64,000 nucleotides of DNA from Succinivibrio dextrinosolvens (GCF_011065405.1 NZ_CP047056.1:518747-582746); one strand, 5' to 3'; positions 7,937-18,309 are shown, numbered from the stretch's first letter. The notes: a model not told the origin generated them from the letters alone. Numbers and translations: made by a program.

Positions 7937-9296
7937 CTTTTAAATCCAGTTTTTTAAGCTCTGAAATCAACTGTTCATTTTCGACTGATACATCCAAAGG
8001 ACCGGTAAAATCAAGCTTGATTGCACCATCTGACTCTCTGGTCATAAGACGATCAACTCGGTCAATGTACAGCTGAGCCTGTAGTTTTGTTGTTAGAGGC
8101 AGCAGAACAACAAGAATAGTTTCGTCATCATTATTTTTGCGTTTCCAGTAGATATCGGCACCACGACGAAGAGAAATAGTCTTGTCAAAAAGAGCTAGAG
8201 CTGCATCTGTATAACCTTTACAGAAAACAATACTGCTGTTCTGTCCGTGGAACTTGTTCTCATCAAGAGCCTTCTTAAGATAGCTTAAGAACAGATCCTT
8301 TTCTGAAATCTGAATTACAGGAGCAATTACACCAGTAGACATCATATCAGCGGCATAGGCGCTGACCAGATTTAAAATTGCAATATTCTGAGAGGTCAGA
8401 GTAAAGAACTTTACCTGAGAAACCACAACACAGGCATGCATAACACCGGTAGTATCAACTAATGGAATACACAGCTGATACTTTAGGGTTGAATCTGTCT
8501 CGTACAAATTAATAGGAGATAGAAGTTCCCTGCTCTCCAGCATGTCTTTTACCATACTGTCTTTTAAATCAAGATCTTCCATCTTACCGATTGAAGCAAG
8601 AGCCTTTGGATCAATTTTTCCATTTTCAACTCTATAGAGTCCAGCCTCTTCCATAACTACAATCGAAGCTAAAAGTTTCAGAACATGAGGGGCTAAGGTA
8701 GTTATTCTGTCGTGCTGATTTACCCCAAGTATTGGATATCTTTCGTTGAGTTTTTCAAGTTCACTGATACTTGAACGAAGACTTACCACCTGTCCAGCCA
8801 TTCTCTGCTCTAACTGATCATGAGAGGAACGAAGCATGAAATAGTTTTGAGTAAACAGAGACAGTTTCTTTTTCATGAATGCATAATCAAGGTCATTGCG
8901 GTGAAGTCTTTCTTCCCAGACATCACGAAACTCTCCTGCAATCATGTTAACAACCAGCATGCCTACTGCCTGATAGTATGAAAAATAATCAGTGATATTG
9001 TGATATTTAAAAAATGACAGTGTCAGCACAATAGACAGTATTGCTGAAATAAAGCCCATGGAGAAACCATAGCGCAGAGCAACAATGACCACAAATACCA
9101 AAGGCCAGAAGAATTCAGATGTATTCTCTACAGTAAACACTGGAACCGGGCCGCTCTCATCGAAATAAATATCTATAGAATTCATCCAGATCATTGCTGA
9201 AATAGCAGCCACTACGACAGTTTCAACCCACACAATCAAGGGCTGACTTGAAGCTCTGGTAACGAGTCGGACTAAGGCCTTAAGACTCTTATTCAT
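7902..9296 (-). CDS. pelD: PelD, c-di-GMP receptor of the Pel system
   Basis: A 464-residue membrane protein with four N-terminal helices (about 21-120), a coiled-coil-like linker (140-190), a GAF domain (about 200-320) and a degenerate GGDEF domain (about 330-460). The degenerate domain keeps the inhibitory-site motif RxxD as R378-G-A-D381, which in Pseudomonas PelD binds c-di-GMP and switches on polymer synthesis. No GGDEF active-site motif remains, so it should be a receptor, not a cyclase. It lies between pelC and pelE in the canonical order. Confidence 0.94.
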   Translation of the reverse strand: MNKSLKALVRLVTRASSQPLIVWVETVVVAAISAMIWMNSIDIYFDESGPVPVFTVENTSEFFWPLVFVVIVALRYGFSMGFISAILSIVLTLSFFKYHNITDYFSYYQAVGMLVVNMIAGEFRDVWEERLHRNDLDYAFMKKKLSLFTQNYFMLRSSHDQLEQRMAGQVVSLRSSISELEKLNERYPILGVNQHDRITTLAPHVLKLLASIVVMEEAGLYRVENGKIDPKALASIGKMEDLDLKDSMVKDMLESRELLSPINLYETDSTLKYQLCIPLVDTTGVMHACVVVSQVKFFTLTSQNIAILNLVSAYAADMMSTGVIAPVIQISEKDLFLSYLKKALDENKFHGQNSSIVFCKGYTDAALALFDKTISLRRGADIYWKRKNNDDETILVVLLPLTTKLQAQLYIDRVDRLMTRESDGAIKLDFTGPLDVSVENEQLISELKKLDLKDDDFSYCFKPD

Positions 9297-9316
9297 TTAT
9301 AAATCCCTTTCTGCGA

Positions 9317-9838
9317 TTATCTGCTGTAGTTAATGTCGCTTAAAATGTTCTCTACAACCTTCTGACCTGCACCGTTCAGGCTCTCACGACCAAAACCTGA
9401 TCTGCTGCCGGTCTTCTCATATACAACGTTGCCGTTTATATCCTTAATTCTGATAGTAACACTTACAACAGGCTCACCATCTAGACCAGCCTTGTAGTTC
9501 CACTCATCAACAGAACCTGAAATCACATAGTTGTGGCTTACAGTCTTAAGCCAGTCATTTGCCTTACGTGTTGTATAGGAATCATCAAGAATGCTCTTAA
9601 GATCCTTTGGCTCGTCAGCAGACTCATAAGCTACGTAATTTATGTTCTTTGCACTTAGTTCTGAACAGATAATAGTTCCGACATTTTCAGCTGCAAGAGG
9701 GGTATTTGACTGATTAACAAATGGCATTACCGCAAAGGTTGAACCGTTTGATACAGTCACACCGTTAGAACCTCTGTAGGTTGAGCAACCTGCTAAAGAA
9801 ACAATTGCTGCTAAAATAATAAAAGTTAGTTTTCTCAT
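9317..9838 (-). CDS. pelC: PelC, outer-membrane lipoprotein of Pel export
   Basis: A 173-residue protein with a lipoprotein signal peptide and lipobox LAGC (cysteine at 18), then a small alpha/beta domain containing FAVMPFVNQSNTPLAAE. PelC forms a ring at the outer membrane that funnels Pel into the PelB barrel. It sits 19 bp downstream of pelB. Length matches the family (about 172 residues). Confidence 0.93.
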   Translation of the reverse strand: MRKLTFIILAAIVSLAGCSTYRGSNGVTVSNGSTFAVMPFVNQSNTPLAAENVGTIICSELSAKNINYVAYESADEPKDLKSILDDSYTTRKANDWLKTVSHNYVISGSVDEWNYKAGLDGEPVVSVTIRIKDINGNVVYEKTGSRSGFGRESLNGAGQKVVENILSDINYSR

Positions 9839-9857
9839 TTTGTTTGTTCCTCAAATA

Positions 9858-12800
9858 TTAAAAAACCATGCTGTAACCGACTGTAATGACTACAGACTTA
9901 TTTCCCTGACGATCTGCTGTCTGCAGAGATGACATCAGGAAGAGCTCATCCTGAGCTTTAAATAAACTTACTCCAACCCCAGCACTGATACCTGCATCCA
10001 TCTTTTTCTCTGTAAAGTTATAACCTGTAAAGGCATCAAACATGAAACGAGGAGAAGGAACACTTGGGCCAGGAACACCAGGCTCACCGTGATTTGTGGT
10101 AAAACCTAATGCCAGATGCTTATACTGCTTGGATATATATGAATCTGAACCTAAACTGTTGATATTCTCATTATCAAGAGAACCGTTAAGTTTGTTAGTT
10201 TTGTTCAGAGGATCATCAGACAGATTGTTATTCTGATATAAACCAGCTACATATCCATAAACAGTCGGGTCTGAATTGAATACAGGTGTCATTGCCATAG
10301 CTTCCAGATCATATCCTGTACCCAGATTCTCATCGTAACGGGTCTTGTATTTGTGATAACGGGAGGTAAATACAAAATACTCACGTCCCCATGGATTTGC
10401 CCCGACACTCATCTGAGCATAATTATCCTTTCCAAGAACTGTCATCATGTGAGATAGAGTTGAGTGCTGATTTAAAGCTCCGGCAAAAGATACAGAGTAG
10501 CGTTCATCAAATCTGAACAGATAATCAAGTTTCACTCCGTATCTTGGATCAGCGGCACCATCTGCAAGATCAGCTGTTAAGGCATAATCGTGTTTTTCTG
10601 TTTCATAAGAGATGGATCCAATAATTCGCTTCTCAGATTTAAGCTTATCTATAGCCATATCATCAGGAGCTTTAGATCTCTGATATACAGTAGCAAGAGA
10701 AAGCTGACCTAAAGAATATGGAGCATGATAACTAACCGTATAGGAGTGAAGTCCCCACTTTGGCTGAGAATTATAGACAGCCATCAGACTGCGGGACATA
10801 GAATTGTTGTCTGCAGCCATCTGAGATCTTAAAGAATTGTTAACTGATTTATCAGGAGAAACTCCTACTGTTCTCTTTGCAAGCTGATAAGCCTCAAGAC
10901 GTTTGGTAAGCTTTTCAAGTGCATCATATCTCTCAGGCTCCTTGATACCTACACCGCGTTCTAGAAGATCTTTAATTTTTGCCTTATCCTTGGTTCTTAC
11001 AGCCAAAAGCAGTTCCTGACTGTCTGAAAGCGCATACTGAGCAAGAGATGAGCGTTTTCTGAAATAAATGGCACTCTTGATATCATTTCTGTCAATCAGA
11101 GTAGAAATAAACTGAGAAACCAGAGCCTGACTCTGAGTAGATTCAAGTTCTTTTCTGAGAACAGCTTCACCTTTATCCTTTGAGACAAAAGTAGAGATGA
11201 TAGAAGCAAGGGTCACATTGTTATCATCAAGACTTAACAGATCTTTAGTCTTGGTTTCAACAACAAAACGTCTTAGCTTATAGGATTTGTCTGTGTAGCC
11301 GAGATCCTCAAGAACAGAGGCATATGACAGAAGATCAACAGCAGAAGGTTCACTGACTGTAGACAGATACTGCTCATACCAGGCCTTTGCTTCATTACCA
11401 TACCCCAGCTCTGAAGCCAGACTTGCAGCTATCTGCCATGCATTTGGATTGGTTATAAACTTACTGCGATATTTCTTGTAAAGAGAATCTGCCTCTTTTT
11501 TATCACCGTTTAGAAGAGCAAGATTACATAAACCTTCAATTGCCTCTATATTAGAAGAGTCATTCTTCAGCATTTTTTCGTAAATGCCTTTTGCCTGCTT
11601 GTAATCACGCTCATGCATTGAAAGCACAGCTCTGTATGATAGAACCGCATTTGATCTGAATGAAGCAGGATCGTTTTTCTCAACAACCTTTACAAGCTTC
11701 TGCATAAGATCATAATTACCCTTCTCATTTGAGTAGGTCAAAAGCTCTGAGGCAATTGCAAAATCCTTCTTTTTTTCGTAATAAGCTATAAGCTTATCAA
11801 GATTGTTCTCATCAATAGGACCAATGCTGTTTAAAAGCTGATAGGTATTTGCATCTGATGAATTGCGATCAAGCAGAATATTCTGGGAGTATCTTCCAAT
11901 TGAGTCATCATCACAGCTCCAGGCAAGAGAAGAAACCATGATCATGTAATCATCATTCTCTTCATTCCAGTTTTTTACACTGGTGAGAGCTGTCAGTGCC
12001 TTTTTATCCTCACCAAGCATTACATAAGCATTAGCTGCATATAAAGCTTCCTGGGAAGTTGGAACTCTTACAGTTCTTAAAGATTCATAAGCCTTGACTA
12101 CCTGAGGATAATCCTGAACATAACTTGTCAGTCTAAGTTTATGTCCAAGGAGAACTTCATTCTTTGGAGATTTTTCAAGGAGACTGTCAACTGCTGAAAG
12201 AGCCTTCTCTGAACCATAGGCTTTTTCCATAACATCAACAAAATCGTCATAGTCATCTTCTGCAACCAAGCCCTTCTCAAAAGAAGCGTCATAGAAGATT
12301 CCCATCTTCTCCATGTCTGCCAGTGCACTTGATTCAGCTATTCCCTGTTCAAGTTCCTCTTTAGTTGGGTCAAAATTCAGTAATTCAAGGCTTAGACGCT
12401 GTGAATTTTCAATATCAGACTGCCAGGTATATACATCATGCAGTTTTCTGGCAATTTCAGGCTTATGATCCTGATGTTCATCTGAAGCATAAAGTTTCTC
12501 AAGAACATCCTTTGCCTTATCCAGATCCTGTTTTGAAACTGAAGTTTCAACCAGTTTCATGAGATTCTCATAGGTTGGCTCTTTCTGGCAAAGTGTTTCT
12601 AACAGCACTGCTGATTCGTCAAACAGACCAAGCTTGTTAGCAGTATCAATCTCTGCCTTTATAAAATTGATGTCATCCTTGAACTTACCGTCATACTCTT
12701 TTAAGAATGAGGCAAATAAATTCTTGTCAAAAGCTTCAACATACAGTTTGAAAAGCTCTTTATACCCTTCTTCTGTTTCGTTGTTCAGGAACAGAGACTT

Positions 12801-13406
12801 TCTGATTTCAAGAGCCTTACCATAGTGACCGGACTGAAGAGCTAAAGAATAAGTTTCGTTTAAAGTCTTATAATCAGGCTCTTCTATTTTGATGATATAG
12901 TCATAAGCACGGTTGGCATCAGAAATCTGGTAACAGATATTTACTATCTCATGGATCTGTTCTGGTGAGAAGTTTCTGTTTACAAGAGCATCGAGCTCTG
13001 CCTTAACCTCAGTTATAACCTGTTCTTTTGACTTGTTGTCAATAGAATCAGACATGGCAACACGAGTCTTAAGATACAGAATAAAGGTATCTAATGCAGA
13101 ATGGTCAGGGTCTTCCTTGATTTCAGGAGCCAAAAGGTCCATTACCTCATTGTAATTCCCCTTTTCATACAGAAGTTTTGCCTTTAAATAAGGAATCATA
13201 GGATCATCTGGATTGATCCTCTCTAATTCTTGAAGATAAGTTAAAGAAACCTCTGGTGAATTTGTATCAGATATTTTCTTCTCCAAAGCAGTTAGAGAAG
13301 GAGATAACACATACACTGCACCTGCAGCTCCTGCTGCAAGTAAGGCAACTGTGGTCTTGTTAAGAAGACGTGTTTGCTTGCGGTTATTGTCTTTGTTATT
13401 TTTCAT
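9858..13406 (-). CDS. pelB: PelB, TPR scaffold and outer-membrane export porin
   Basis: A 1182-residue protein. An N-terminal hydrophobic anchor (about 17-40) is followed by roughly 800 residues of helical TPR repeats (for example EEGYKELFKLYVEAFDK and IEAIEGLCNLALLNGDKKEA). The last about 300 residues alternate polar and aromatic residues, ending in VGYSMVF with a terminal phenylalanine, the signature of an outer-membrane beta barrel. PelB exports Pel and its TPRs bind PelA. The length matches Pseudomonas PelB (about 1193). It lies 24 bp after pelA. Confidence 0.95.
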   Translation of the reverse strand: MKNNKDNNRKQTRLLNKTTVALLAAGAAGAVYVLSPSLTALEKKISDTNSPEVSLTYLQELERINPDDPMIPYLKAKLLYEKGNYNEVMDLLAPEIKEDPDHSALDTFILYLKTRVAMSDSIDNKSKEQVITEVKAELDALVNRNFSPEQIHEIVNICYQISDANRAYDYIIKIEEPDYKTLNETYSLALQSGHYGKALEIRKSLFLNNETEEGYKELFKLYVEAFDKNLFASFLKEYDGKFKDDINFIKAEIDTANKLGLFDESAVLLETLCQKEPTYENLMKLVETSVSKQDLDKAKDVLEKLYASDEHQDHKPEIARKLHDVYTWQSDIENSQRLSLELLNFDPTKEELEQGIAESSALADMEKMGIFYDASFEKGLVAEDDYDDFVDVMEKAYGSEKALSAVDSLLEKSPKNEVLLGHKLRLTSYVQDYPQVVKAYESLRTVRVPTSQEALYAANAYVMLGEDKKALTALTSVKNWNEENDDYMIMVSSLAWSCDDDSIGRYSQNILLDRNSSDANTYQLLNSIGPIDENNLDKLIAYYEKKKDFAIASELLTYSNEKGNYDLMQKLVKVVEKNDPASFRSNAVLSYRAVLSMHERDYKQAKGIYEKMLKNDSSNIEAIEGLCNLALLNGDKKEADSLYKKYRSKFITNPNAWQIAASLASELGYGNEAKAWYEQYLSTVSEPSAVDLLSYASVLEDLGYTDKSYKLRRFVVETKTKDLLSLDDNNVTLASIISTFVSKDKGEAVLRKELESTQSQALVSQFISTLIDRNDIKSAIYFRKRSSLAQYALSDSQELLLAVRTKDKAKIKDLLERGVGIKEPERYDALEKLTKRLEAYQLAKRTVGVSPDKSVNNSLRSQMAADNNSMSRSLMAVYNSQPKWGLHSYTVSYHAPYSLGQLSLATVYQRSKAPDDMAIDKLKSEKRIIGSISYETEKHDYALTADLADGAADPRYGVKLDYLFRFDERYSVSFAGALNQHSTLSHMMTVLGKDNYAQMSVGANPWGREYFVFTSRYHKYKTRYDENLGTGYDLEAMAMTPVFNSDPTVYGYVAGLYQNNNLSDDPLNKTNKLNGSLDNENINSLGSDSYISKQYKHLALGFTTNHGEPGVPGPSVPSPRFMFDAFTGYNFTEKKMDAGISAGVGVSLFKAQDELFLMSSLQTADRQGNKSVVITVGYSMVF

Positions 13407-13430
13407 TTTAAAGAAAGCGACTATATTATC

Positions 13431-16172
13431 TTAGTTACAAATCAGAGTTCCGGAGATTGTTCCCTTATCCTTAGTTTCATATACCTGAACTGAAGACTCA
13501 GAGCTTTGAGTAAACTCATGAGAAGATACTAGCTGACATTTCTTATCTGACCAGACCTTCATCTTCAGAGGAATATAAGCAAGAATCTCAAAATCGATCC
13601 TGTTGTTGTTTAGCTGCCATTTATTAACAATTCCATTGGCACTTTTCAGCATTGGATTGGATGTTCTATTCTTTTTAAAGGAAACGTAGCTGCGTTTTTT
13701 GTTTAGAATCAGATAATTACCATCTTCGCAGTCGTTAAATCCAACAAGGTTGCTGGATACAGGATATCCATATGATTTAGGGGTTCTGATAGAACGGATT
13801 CCTGTTGATGTAATAACAAAAGTTCCATCTAAGGTTTTAGCAAGACCTGTCTCATACAGGGTTCTAGCTCTCATTGCGTACTCTGAAAGATACATAGGAG
13901 TTACTTCCTGAGAGAGCGCATAGTCATACAGGGACTTCAGAGCTTTTAAAGAAGACTGATAGGTTCCTGAGTACATATGGTAGTAAATAGCAATTGTTTT
14001 CAGTCTGCGTGGATGACCAGTAATTTCAAAGGATTCAACAGCTCGACCAAAACCGTCAAAATGCTCAGTCCACTCATTGGTGTACATATTCTCATTCATC
14101 ATAGGAGCATAAACCTGTACACCATTGGTGGTCCAGTAGATCACAGGAGAGACATTGGTCAGGGAATCTTTTCCCTTTACAACCATGGTATTGCCGCCGT
14201 TTACATTGAGAAGACCAAGCTTTTCAACTTTATCAATGGCTTCCTTTGAAGGATCGGCATCACCAGACCATAAAAAGACCTTAACTTTTTTACCTGGAGG
14301 ACACAGCTTTGTGTTGATGTAGTTTACTGAGCCTGCAGCTTCTCTGTCATAATCAACATGATCATAGCCAGGAACAGGAAGGAACTCGCCGTAGATAAGG
14401 TGAGACTTAGGATCAGACATATTCCAGGTAAAAGGATGTGAATAGGTATGAGAAGCAACTTCAACATTAGGTAATTCAAAGATTTTGCGTGCTAAAGCTT
14501 CAAGTTCTGGAGCCTGATCTGCATGAATACCGCCGGCACTGATCTCACCTTCAATAACAGAAATTGTCTGAGGAATCTCAATTGGCTTAAAGACCTCGTT
14601 ATAAAGGACTTCACTGACAAGAGGTCCTCCCTTAAACCAGGATCGTGATGGGAAACCATCACCGTCAACATGAGAGGTTAAAATTCTGAGACCAGACTCA
14701 CTACTGGCATCAGCTGCAGGTATTTCAGGCAGATTAAGCATCAGATCCAAAAATCCAAAAGGTTCTAAAAGCCATATATCCTGACCGTTGTTAAGACTGG
14801 TTACAGGATAAGGATCAACAGCTACACCTCCCCATGGAGCCTTAAATACAAGATCTGAAGACCCGTGGTTAGGATTGGTTACTCTGGCTAAAACTTTAAA
14901 CCCCTTTGATTCATCGACCTTATAGCTAAAAAGTTTATCTTTAGGAGAAAAAACAGGATTGATTATTCCCTTTGAAAGCGCAGGCTTTTTTTCAAGCTTG
15001 TAAGGAGCTTCAAGTTCTCCCTCAGAGGTAATTCCAAATGCCTTTAAAACCTCAGTATCATCTGGAAGGTTTCCCAAAAACAGGATTGGAAGGTAACCCA
15101 CGTGAGATTTAAGCCATTCAGTCAGCTCGTGGTTCTGTCTATAGCCGTCACCGCCTTCTGGGTAGAAGACAATGGCGGCATAACGTGAACGATCAACCTT
15201 TGAAAAATCAATGTCGTAAATATTTACATTGTCGACAATATAACCTTTGTATTCCAGAGGAGTAGTAATTCTGGTGTGAATTGCAGAACCGTTATCCTCA
15301 GAAAGATTGCCGTCATAAACACCAAGGATTCGTCTTGGGACAGTATAGGTATAGCTTACCCCCATACCATAAAGCATACCGTCACTTACATAAGGAGTAT
15401 AGCCAAGTGCTGCGATTCTCTTTGCAAGCTCCACTCTACCTTCAAGATCAGTATCAGGAAGATAATCAAGACCGATAGCTTCAACACCAGCAGACTTAAC
15501 ATGGTTCAGTCTATCCATAATCCACTTTCTGTCAGATTCACTAACATCACTGTAGGAATCATCTGTTGCAGAATAGGTTTTATAAACAGATTCAGCACCG
15601 ACTGCTTCTGGCTTGAAGTTGATTTTGTCAAAGATTTCAAAACCACGGTTAAAGATAAGCTTAGGAAGAACAGAATGAATACCGTTGACAAGCTTGGTTA
15701 AACCTTCAACCTGTCTGTCATACTCAGCTTTATCCTCTTCTTCATCAGCATATGCATTGAAGCTATCCAATGTATCAAGAAATAGACCGTCAAAATGACG
15801 CTTTTTTAAAGCCTCTACGCGTTGAATAATATGGTTATGCCATAACGGAGAGGTAACATCCATGATGTTGCTTTTCCACTCTTCATTATCAGTACGTTTT
15901 GCTTCCTTAAGATAATCAGGAAGAGATTCGTCATATTCTCCAACTGAAATGTATGAGTAAACAGAAATTCCGGCATTATGCAGCTCAGATATCTGTTTGT
16001 CTGTAACATTAGAAGGATCCAGTACAACCCGGTCAAAATTCAGTAATTCACGAATCGAATCGACTTCGTTGTAATAGAAACAGATTGATTTGTTTGTTTT
16101 CGCAAAAGCAGGATTAAGCACTGTCATAAGATAAAGCAGTGCAAATACAATTAACTTTCTCAAAATATTCAA
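13431..16172 (-). CDS. pelA: PelA, periplasmic Pel hydrolase and deacetylase
   Basis: A 913-residue protein with a signal peptide (NILRKLIVFALLYLMTVLNPAFA). The N-terminal domain (about 27-280) is the GH114-type glycoside hydrolase fold, with FDGLFLDTLDSF as the likely active-site loop. The C-terminal half holds the CE18-like deacetylase: SHVDGDGF near residue 500 and ASHTYSHPF near 576, supplying the metal-binding Asp and His residues. PelA trims and partially deacetylates Pel, making it cationic. It uses a TTG start at 16170-16172, the only start that keeps the full signal peptide; ribosome binding looks weak. First gene of the operon. Confidence 0.95.
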   Translation of the reverse strand: MNILRKLIVFALLYLMTVLNPAFAKTNKSICFYYNEVDSIRELLNFDRVVLDPSNVTDKQISELHNAGISVYSYISVGEYDESLPDYLKEAKRTDNEEWKSNIMDVTSPLWHNHIIQRVEALKKRHFDGLFLDTLDSFNAYADEEEDKAEYDRQVEGLTKLVNGIHSVLPKLIFNRGFEIFDKINFKPEAVGAESVYKTYSATDDSYSDVSESDRKWIMDRLNHVKSAGVEAIGLDYLPDTDLEGRVELAKRIAALGYTPYVSDGMLYGMGVSYTYTVPRRILGVYDGNLSEDNGSAIHTRITTPLEYKGYIVDNVNIYDIDFSKVDRSRYAAIVFYPEGGDGYRQNHELTEWLKSHVGYLPILFLGNLPDDTEVLKAFGITSEGELEAPYKLEKKPALSKGIINPVFSPKDKLFSYKVDESKGFKVLARVTNPNHGSSDLVFKAPWGGVAVDPYPVTSLNNGQDIWLLEPFGFLDLMLNLPEIPAADASSESGLRILTSHVDGDGFPSRSWFKGGPLVSEVLYNEVFKPIEIPQTISVIEGEISAGGIHADQAPELEALARKIFELPNVEVASHTYSHPFTWNMSDPKSHLIYGEFLPVPGYDHVDYDREAAGSVNYINTKLCPPGKKVKVFLWSGDADPSKEAIDKVEKLGLLNVNGGNTMVVKGKDSLTNVSPVIYWTTNGVQVYAPMMNENMYTNEWTEHFDGFGRAVESFEITGHPRRLKTIAIYYHMYSGTYQSSLKALKSLYDYALSQEVTPMYLSEYAMRARTLYETGLAKTLDGTFVITSTGIRSIRTPKSYGYPVSSNLVGFNDCEDGNYLILNKKRSYVSFKKNRTSNPMLKSANGIVNKWQLNNNRIDFEILAYIPLKMKVWSDKKCQLVSSHEFTQSSESSVQVYETKDKGTISGTLICN

Positions 16173-16393
16173 TTTTTTTCAGATAACACACAAAAATTAG
16201 CTTTCACTTAGCGTGAAGTTTTTGGACATTATAGTGATATATGTCATAAATTGAAATATCAGTTATTTTTGAGGAACTGTGTGATTTTTTGGCTTTTAGA
16301 TAAGATTTGACAAAAAATTAAGCCAGATAATGTCGGGAGAATGAATTATATTTTTTGACAAGATTAGACAAGGTTTATTGTGTATTTTATTTA

Positions 16394-16421
16394 TATATAT
16401 ACCACCTAAATACGTTGACAA
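16394..16421 (-). promoter_or_regulatory. Candidate sigma-70 promoter for the pel operon
   Basis: On the minus strand, TTGTCA (16421-16416) and TATATA (16399-16394) are separated by 16 bp, about 220 bp upstream of pelA. It is one of several AT-rich possibilities in this spacer; I prefer it because both boxes are close to consensus. Confidence 0.35.
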
Positions 16422-16699
16422 TACAAGAATATTAACAATCTTTTCACTAAATATAATGATATTCATTTTTAATATAAATTTGATATTTTCCAAAAAGGTT
16501 ATTCCGTTTTGTTGAAGTTCAAAAGAAGATAAAATGCAATTTATTTTTTTTTTAATTGCCTAAAAAAAGTGCAATTCCAAGATGATCACAATATGAAAAA
16601 TATTCTAATAAAAAGAGTATAATCCTGCTCCATTGAACAAAAACATAATAAAAAAATAATATTACAATAGCGGTAAGGGTTATTAAGCACCCCTTATGT

Positions 16700-16795
16700 A
16701 GTGTGATTTTATATTAAGCCATTTGGAATGAGTTTCTCCCAACTTATTCACATTATATGAATAGATTGCATCACCAATTGTGTAAAAATCACACT
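16700..16795. promoter_or_regulatory. Spaced inverted repeat in the pel-bcs divergent spacer
   Basis: AGTGTGATTTT (16700-16710) and its exact reverse complement AAAATCACACT (16785-16795) are 74 bp apart, just upstream of the first bcs gene. The right copy is also part of an imperfect local palindrome, TTGTGTAAAAATCACACTT, which recalls a CRP half-site pair but with non-standard spacing. The full spacer 16173-16828 is AT-rich and otherwise shows no gene. A regulator acting on the bcs side, or on both operons by looping, is an inference. Confidence 0.4.
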
Positions 16796-16828
16796 TAATA
16801 TGTATTGTTAAAAACAATTAGGTAAATA

Positions 16829-17455
16829 GTGATAATGTCCCAGAACGGTGATGAACTTAAGTTCAGGAAAGCTTATTCTGATCGAGTTGAGTTTAGAAGC
16901 TTTAACGAGAAGAATCCTGAAATATACAGCAATTCAAGATTCTCTTTAATTAGAGAACTAGCCACAGAAGCAGCACCTGCGGTTACTGATATCAAAAGTG
17001 CAGCATCAGTTAAAGAGCTTCTGTCAGTTACCCCTAAAAACGAAAGAGAAGAAAGAGAAGCTCAGACTAGAGTTGCCCTTTCATCTTCTGCATCTGTACA
17101 GAAGAAAAAAGCCTCTTCCTTAAAATCATTCCTCATAAAGAATTCTGAAGAACAGATTCAGGATAAAGTATCCCCTCTTACAGACAAGTTACCTGCTGTA
17201 CCTGCGGTAAACGCCACTTCTCATAAAGAGGGAAATAATACAATAGCTGTTACAACTGCAAATGCAGAAAAGACCTCAGCTAAAGACATTTCCAGCGAGC
17301 CAAAAGAAGAAATATCAGTTGCAAATGAGAGTATTGTTGTAAAAAAACAATCCAAGCCATTTTCTTCTCTATTCAGATCATCTATCACATCCGAATTCAG
17401 AGGCAGAAAAACAGACTCTCTGCAGGATTTGTATAAAAGATTGTTGAATAACTAA
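16829..17455 (+). CDS. Unrecognised first protein of the cellulose operon (BcsO/BcsP-like position)
   Basis: A 208-residue, low-complexity, Ser/Lys/Glu-rich protein with no membrane helix. Small variable proteins precede bcsQ in many cellulose operons (BcsP, BcsO, BcsR), and several carry short C-terminal motifs of the LxxLFxRL kind. Here KPFSSLF and the ending SLQDLYKRLLNN fit that pattern. The N-terminus has two repeated hydrophobic patches (SLIRELA, VKELLSV, LKSFLI) that could bind partners such as BcsQ or BcsA. A GTG at 16829 and an in-frame ATG at 16835 are both possible starts. It is followed by bcsQ after 38 bp. I cannot name the family with confidence. Confidence 0.6.
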   Translation: MIMSQNGDELKFRKAYSDRVEFRSFNEKNPEIYSNSRFSLIRELATEAAPAVTDIKSAASVKELLSVTPKNEREEREAQTRVALSSSASVQKKKASSLKSFLIKNSEEQIQDKVSPLTDKLPAVPAVNATSHKEGNNTIAVTTANAEKTSAKDISSEPKEEISVANESIVVKKQSKPFSSLFRSSITSEFRGRKTDSLQDLYKRLLNN

Positions 17456-17493
17456 CTGTTAAGAAACAATAGAATTAACGAGTATTTTTTATT

Positions 17494-18291
17494 ATGCCAG
17501 TAATCAGTGTTTGTTCTCCAAAAGGCGGTGTTGGTAAAACCACCGTTGTTGCCAATCTAGCATATGCATTCTCAAGAGCAGGAACCAAGGTAATTGTGGT
17601 TGATTTTGATCCTCAGAATGCACTAAGACTTTATTTCGGTCTGCCTTTAAATGATGAAAGAGGCTATGTTTCTACACCTAATACAGACTGGACCAACGCC
17701 TGTATTAACATCGACAAGAATCTTTACATGCTTCCTTTTGGTAAATCCAATAAGGAACAGCGGGCTCTCTTAGATGAAGCAATGGCTGAGCCTGACTTCT
17801 TCAAGAATGTTCAGGGAGGATTATTCAATAATCCGGATATTCTTATAATTGCCGATTTCGCACCTGGTTATACTCAGGCTTTAGAATCTATTGCTTCTGT
17901 ATCAGATATGCAGATTGTGCCACTGCTTGCAGATGCTGCTTCCATTTCTCTATTCTCACAACTGATGTCAGGAGGCCTTATGGACGGTCTTGTGGGAGGA
18001 GGTCTTGGCTTTTACATCATACTTAATCAGATTGATAACCGAATTAAGTTAAATCGAGAAGTGCAGAATTTCTGTGAACAGAACTTTAAAGATCAGCTTT
18101 TAGGAATGATTCACAGAGATACCTCTGTAATTGAAGCTGCCGGTCAGCAGATGGCTGTATTTGACTATAACAAAAACTCAGCAGCAGCCTTTGATATTGA
18201 AATTATCGCCAAAAAGGTAGCACAGAGACTTGGCTTTGTAGTTAACAAGGGAACCATGATTATCAATCCTTTAAGAAAGGAAAAGAACTAA
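17494..18291 (+). CDS. bcsQ: BcsQ, MinD/ParA-like ATPase of the cellulose operon
   Basis: A 265-residue ParA/MinD-superfamily ATPase with the deviant Walker A motif KGGVGKTT at residues 10-17, including the signature first lysine, and the switch region VVDFDPQNALRLYFG. BcsQ forms a complex with BcsR and BcsE in E. coli and is needed for assembly and polar placement of the cellulose secretion machine. No BcsE or standard BcsR is visible in the operon, so its partner may be the unrecognised protein encoded just upstream. It lies 18 bp before bcsA. Confidence 0.94.
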   Translation: MPVISVCSPKGGVGKTTVVANLAYAFSRAGTKVIVVDFDPQNALRLYFGLPLNDERGYVSTPNTDWTNACINIDKNLYMLPFGKSNKEQRALLDEAMAEPDFFKNVQGGLFNNPDILIIADFAPGYTQALESIASVSDMQIVPLLADAASISLFSQLMSGGLMDGLVGGGLGFYIILNQIDNRIKLNREVQNFCEQNFKDQLLGMIHRDTSVIEAAGQQMAVFDYNKNSAAAFDIEIIAKKVAQRLGFVVNKGTMIINPLRKEKN

Positions 18292-18309
18292 AGTTCGATA
18301 GGGTTATCC

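Noticed and set aside
15276-15701. Plus-strand 141-codon frame within pelA
   Set aside because: Antisense shadow of pelA; similar shadow frames within pelB, pelF, bcsC and trbE were ignored for the same reason.
16776-16796. A standard CRP site in the pel-bcs spacer
   Set aside because: TGTGTAAAAATCACA is one base too short for the TGTGA-N6-TCACA spacing; kept only as an inverted repeat.
16173-16828. A c-di-GMP riboswitch in front of either operon
   Set aside because: I looked for a GEMM-like conserved core and found none.
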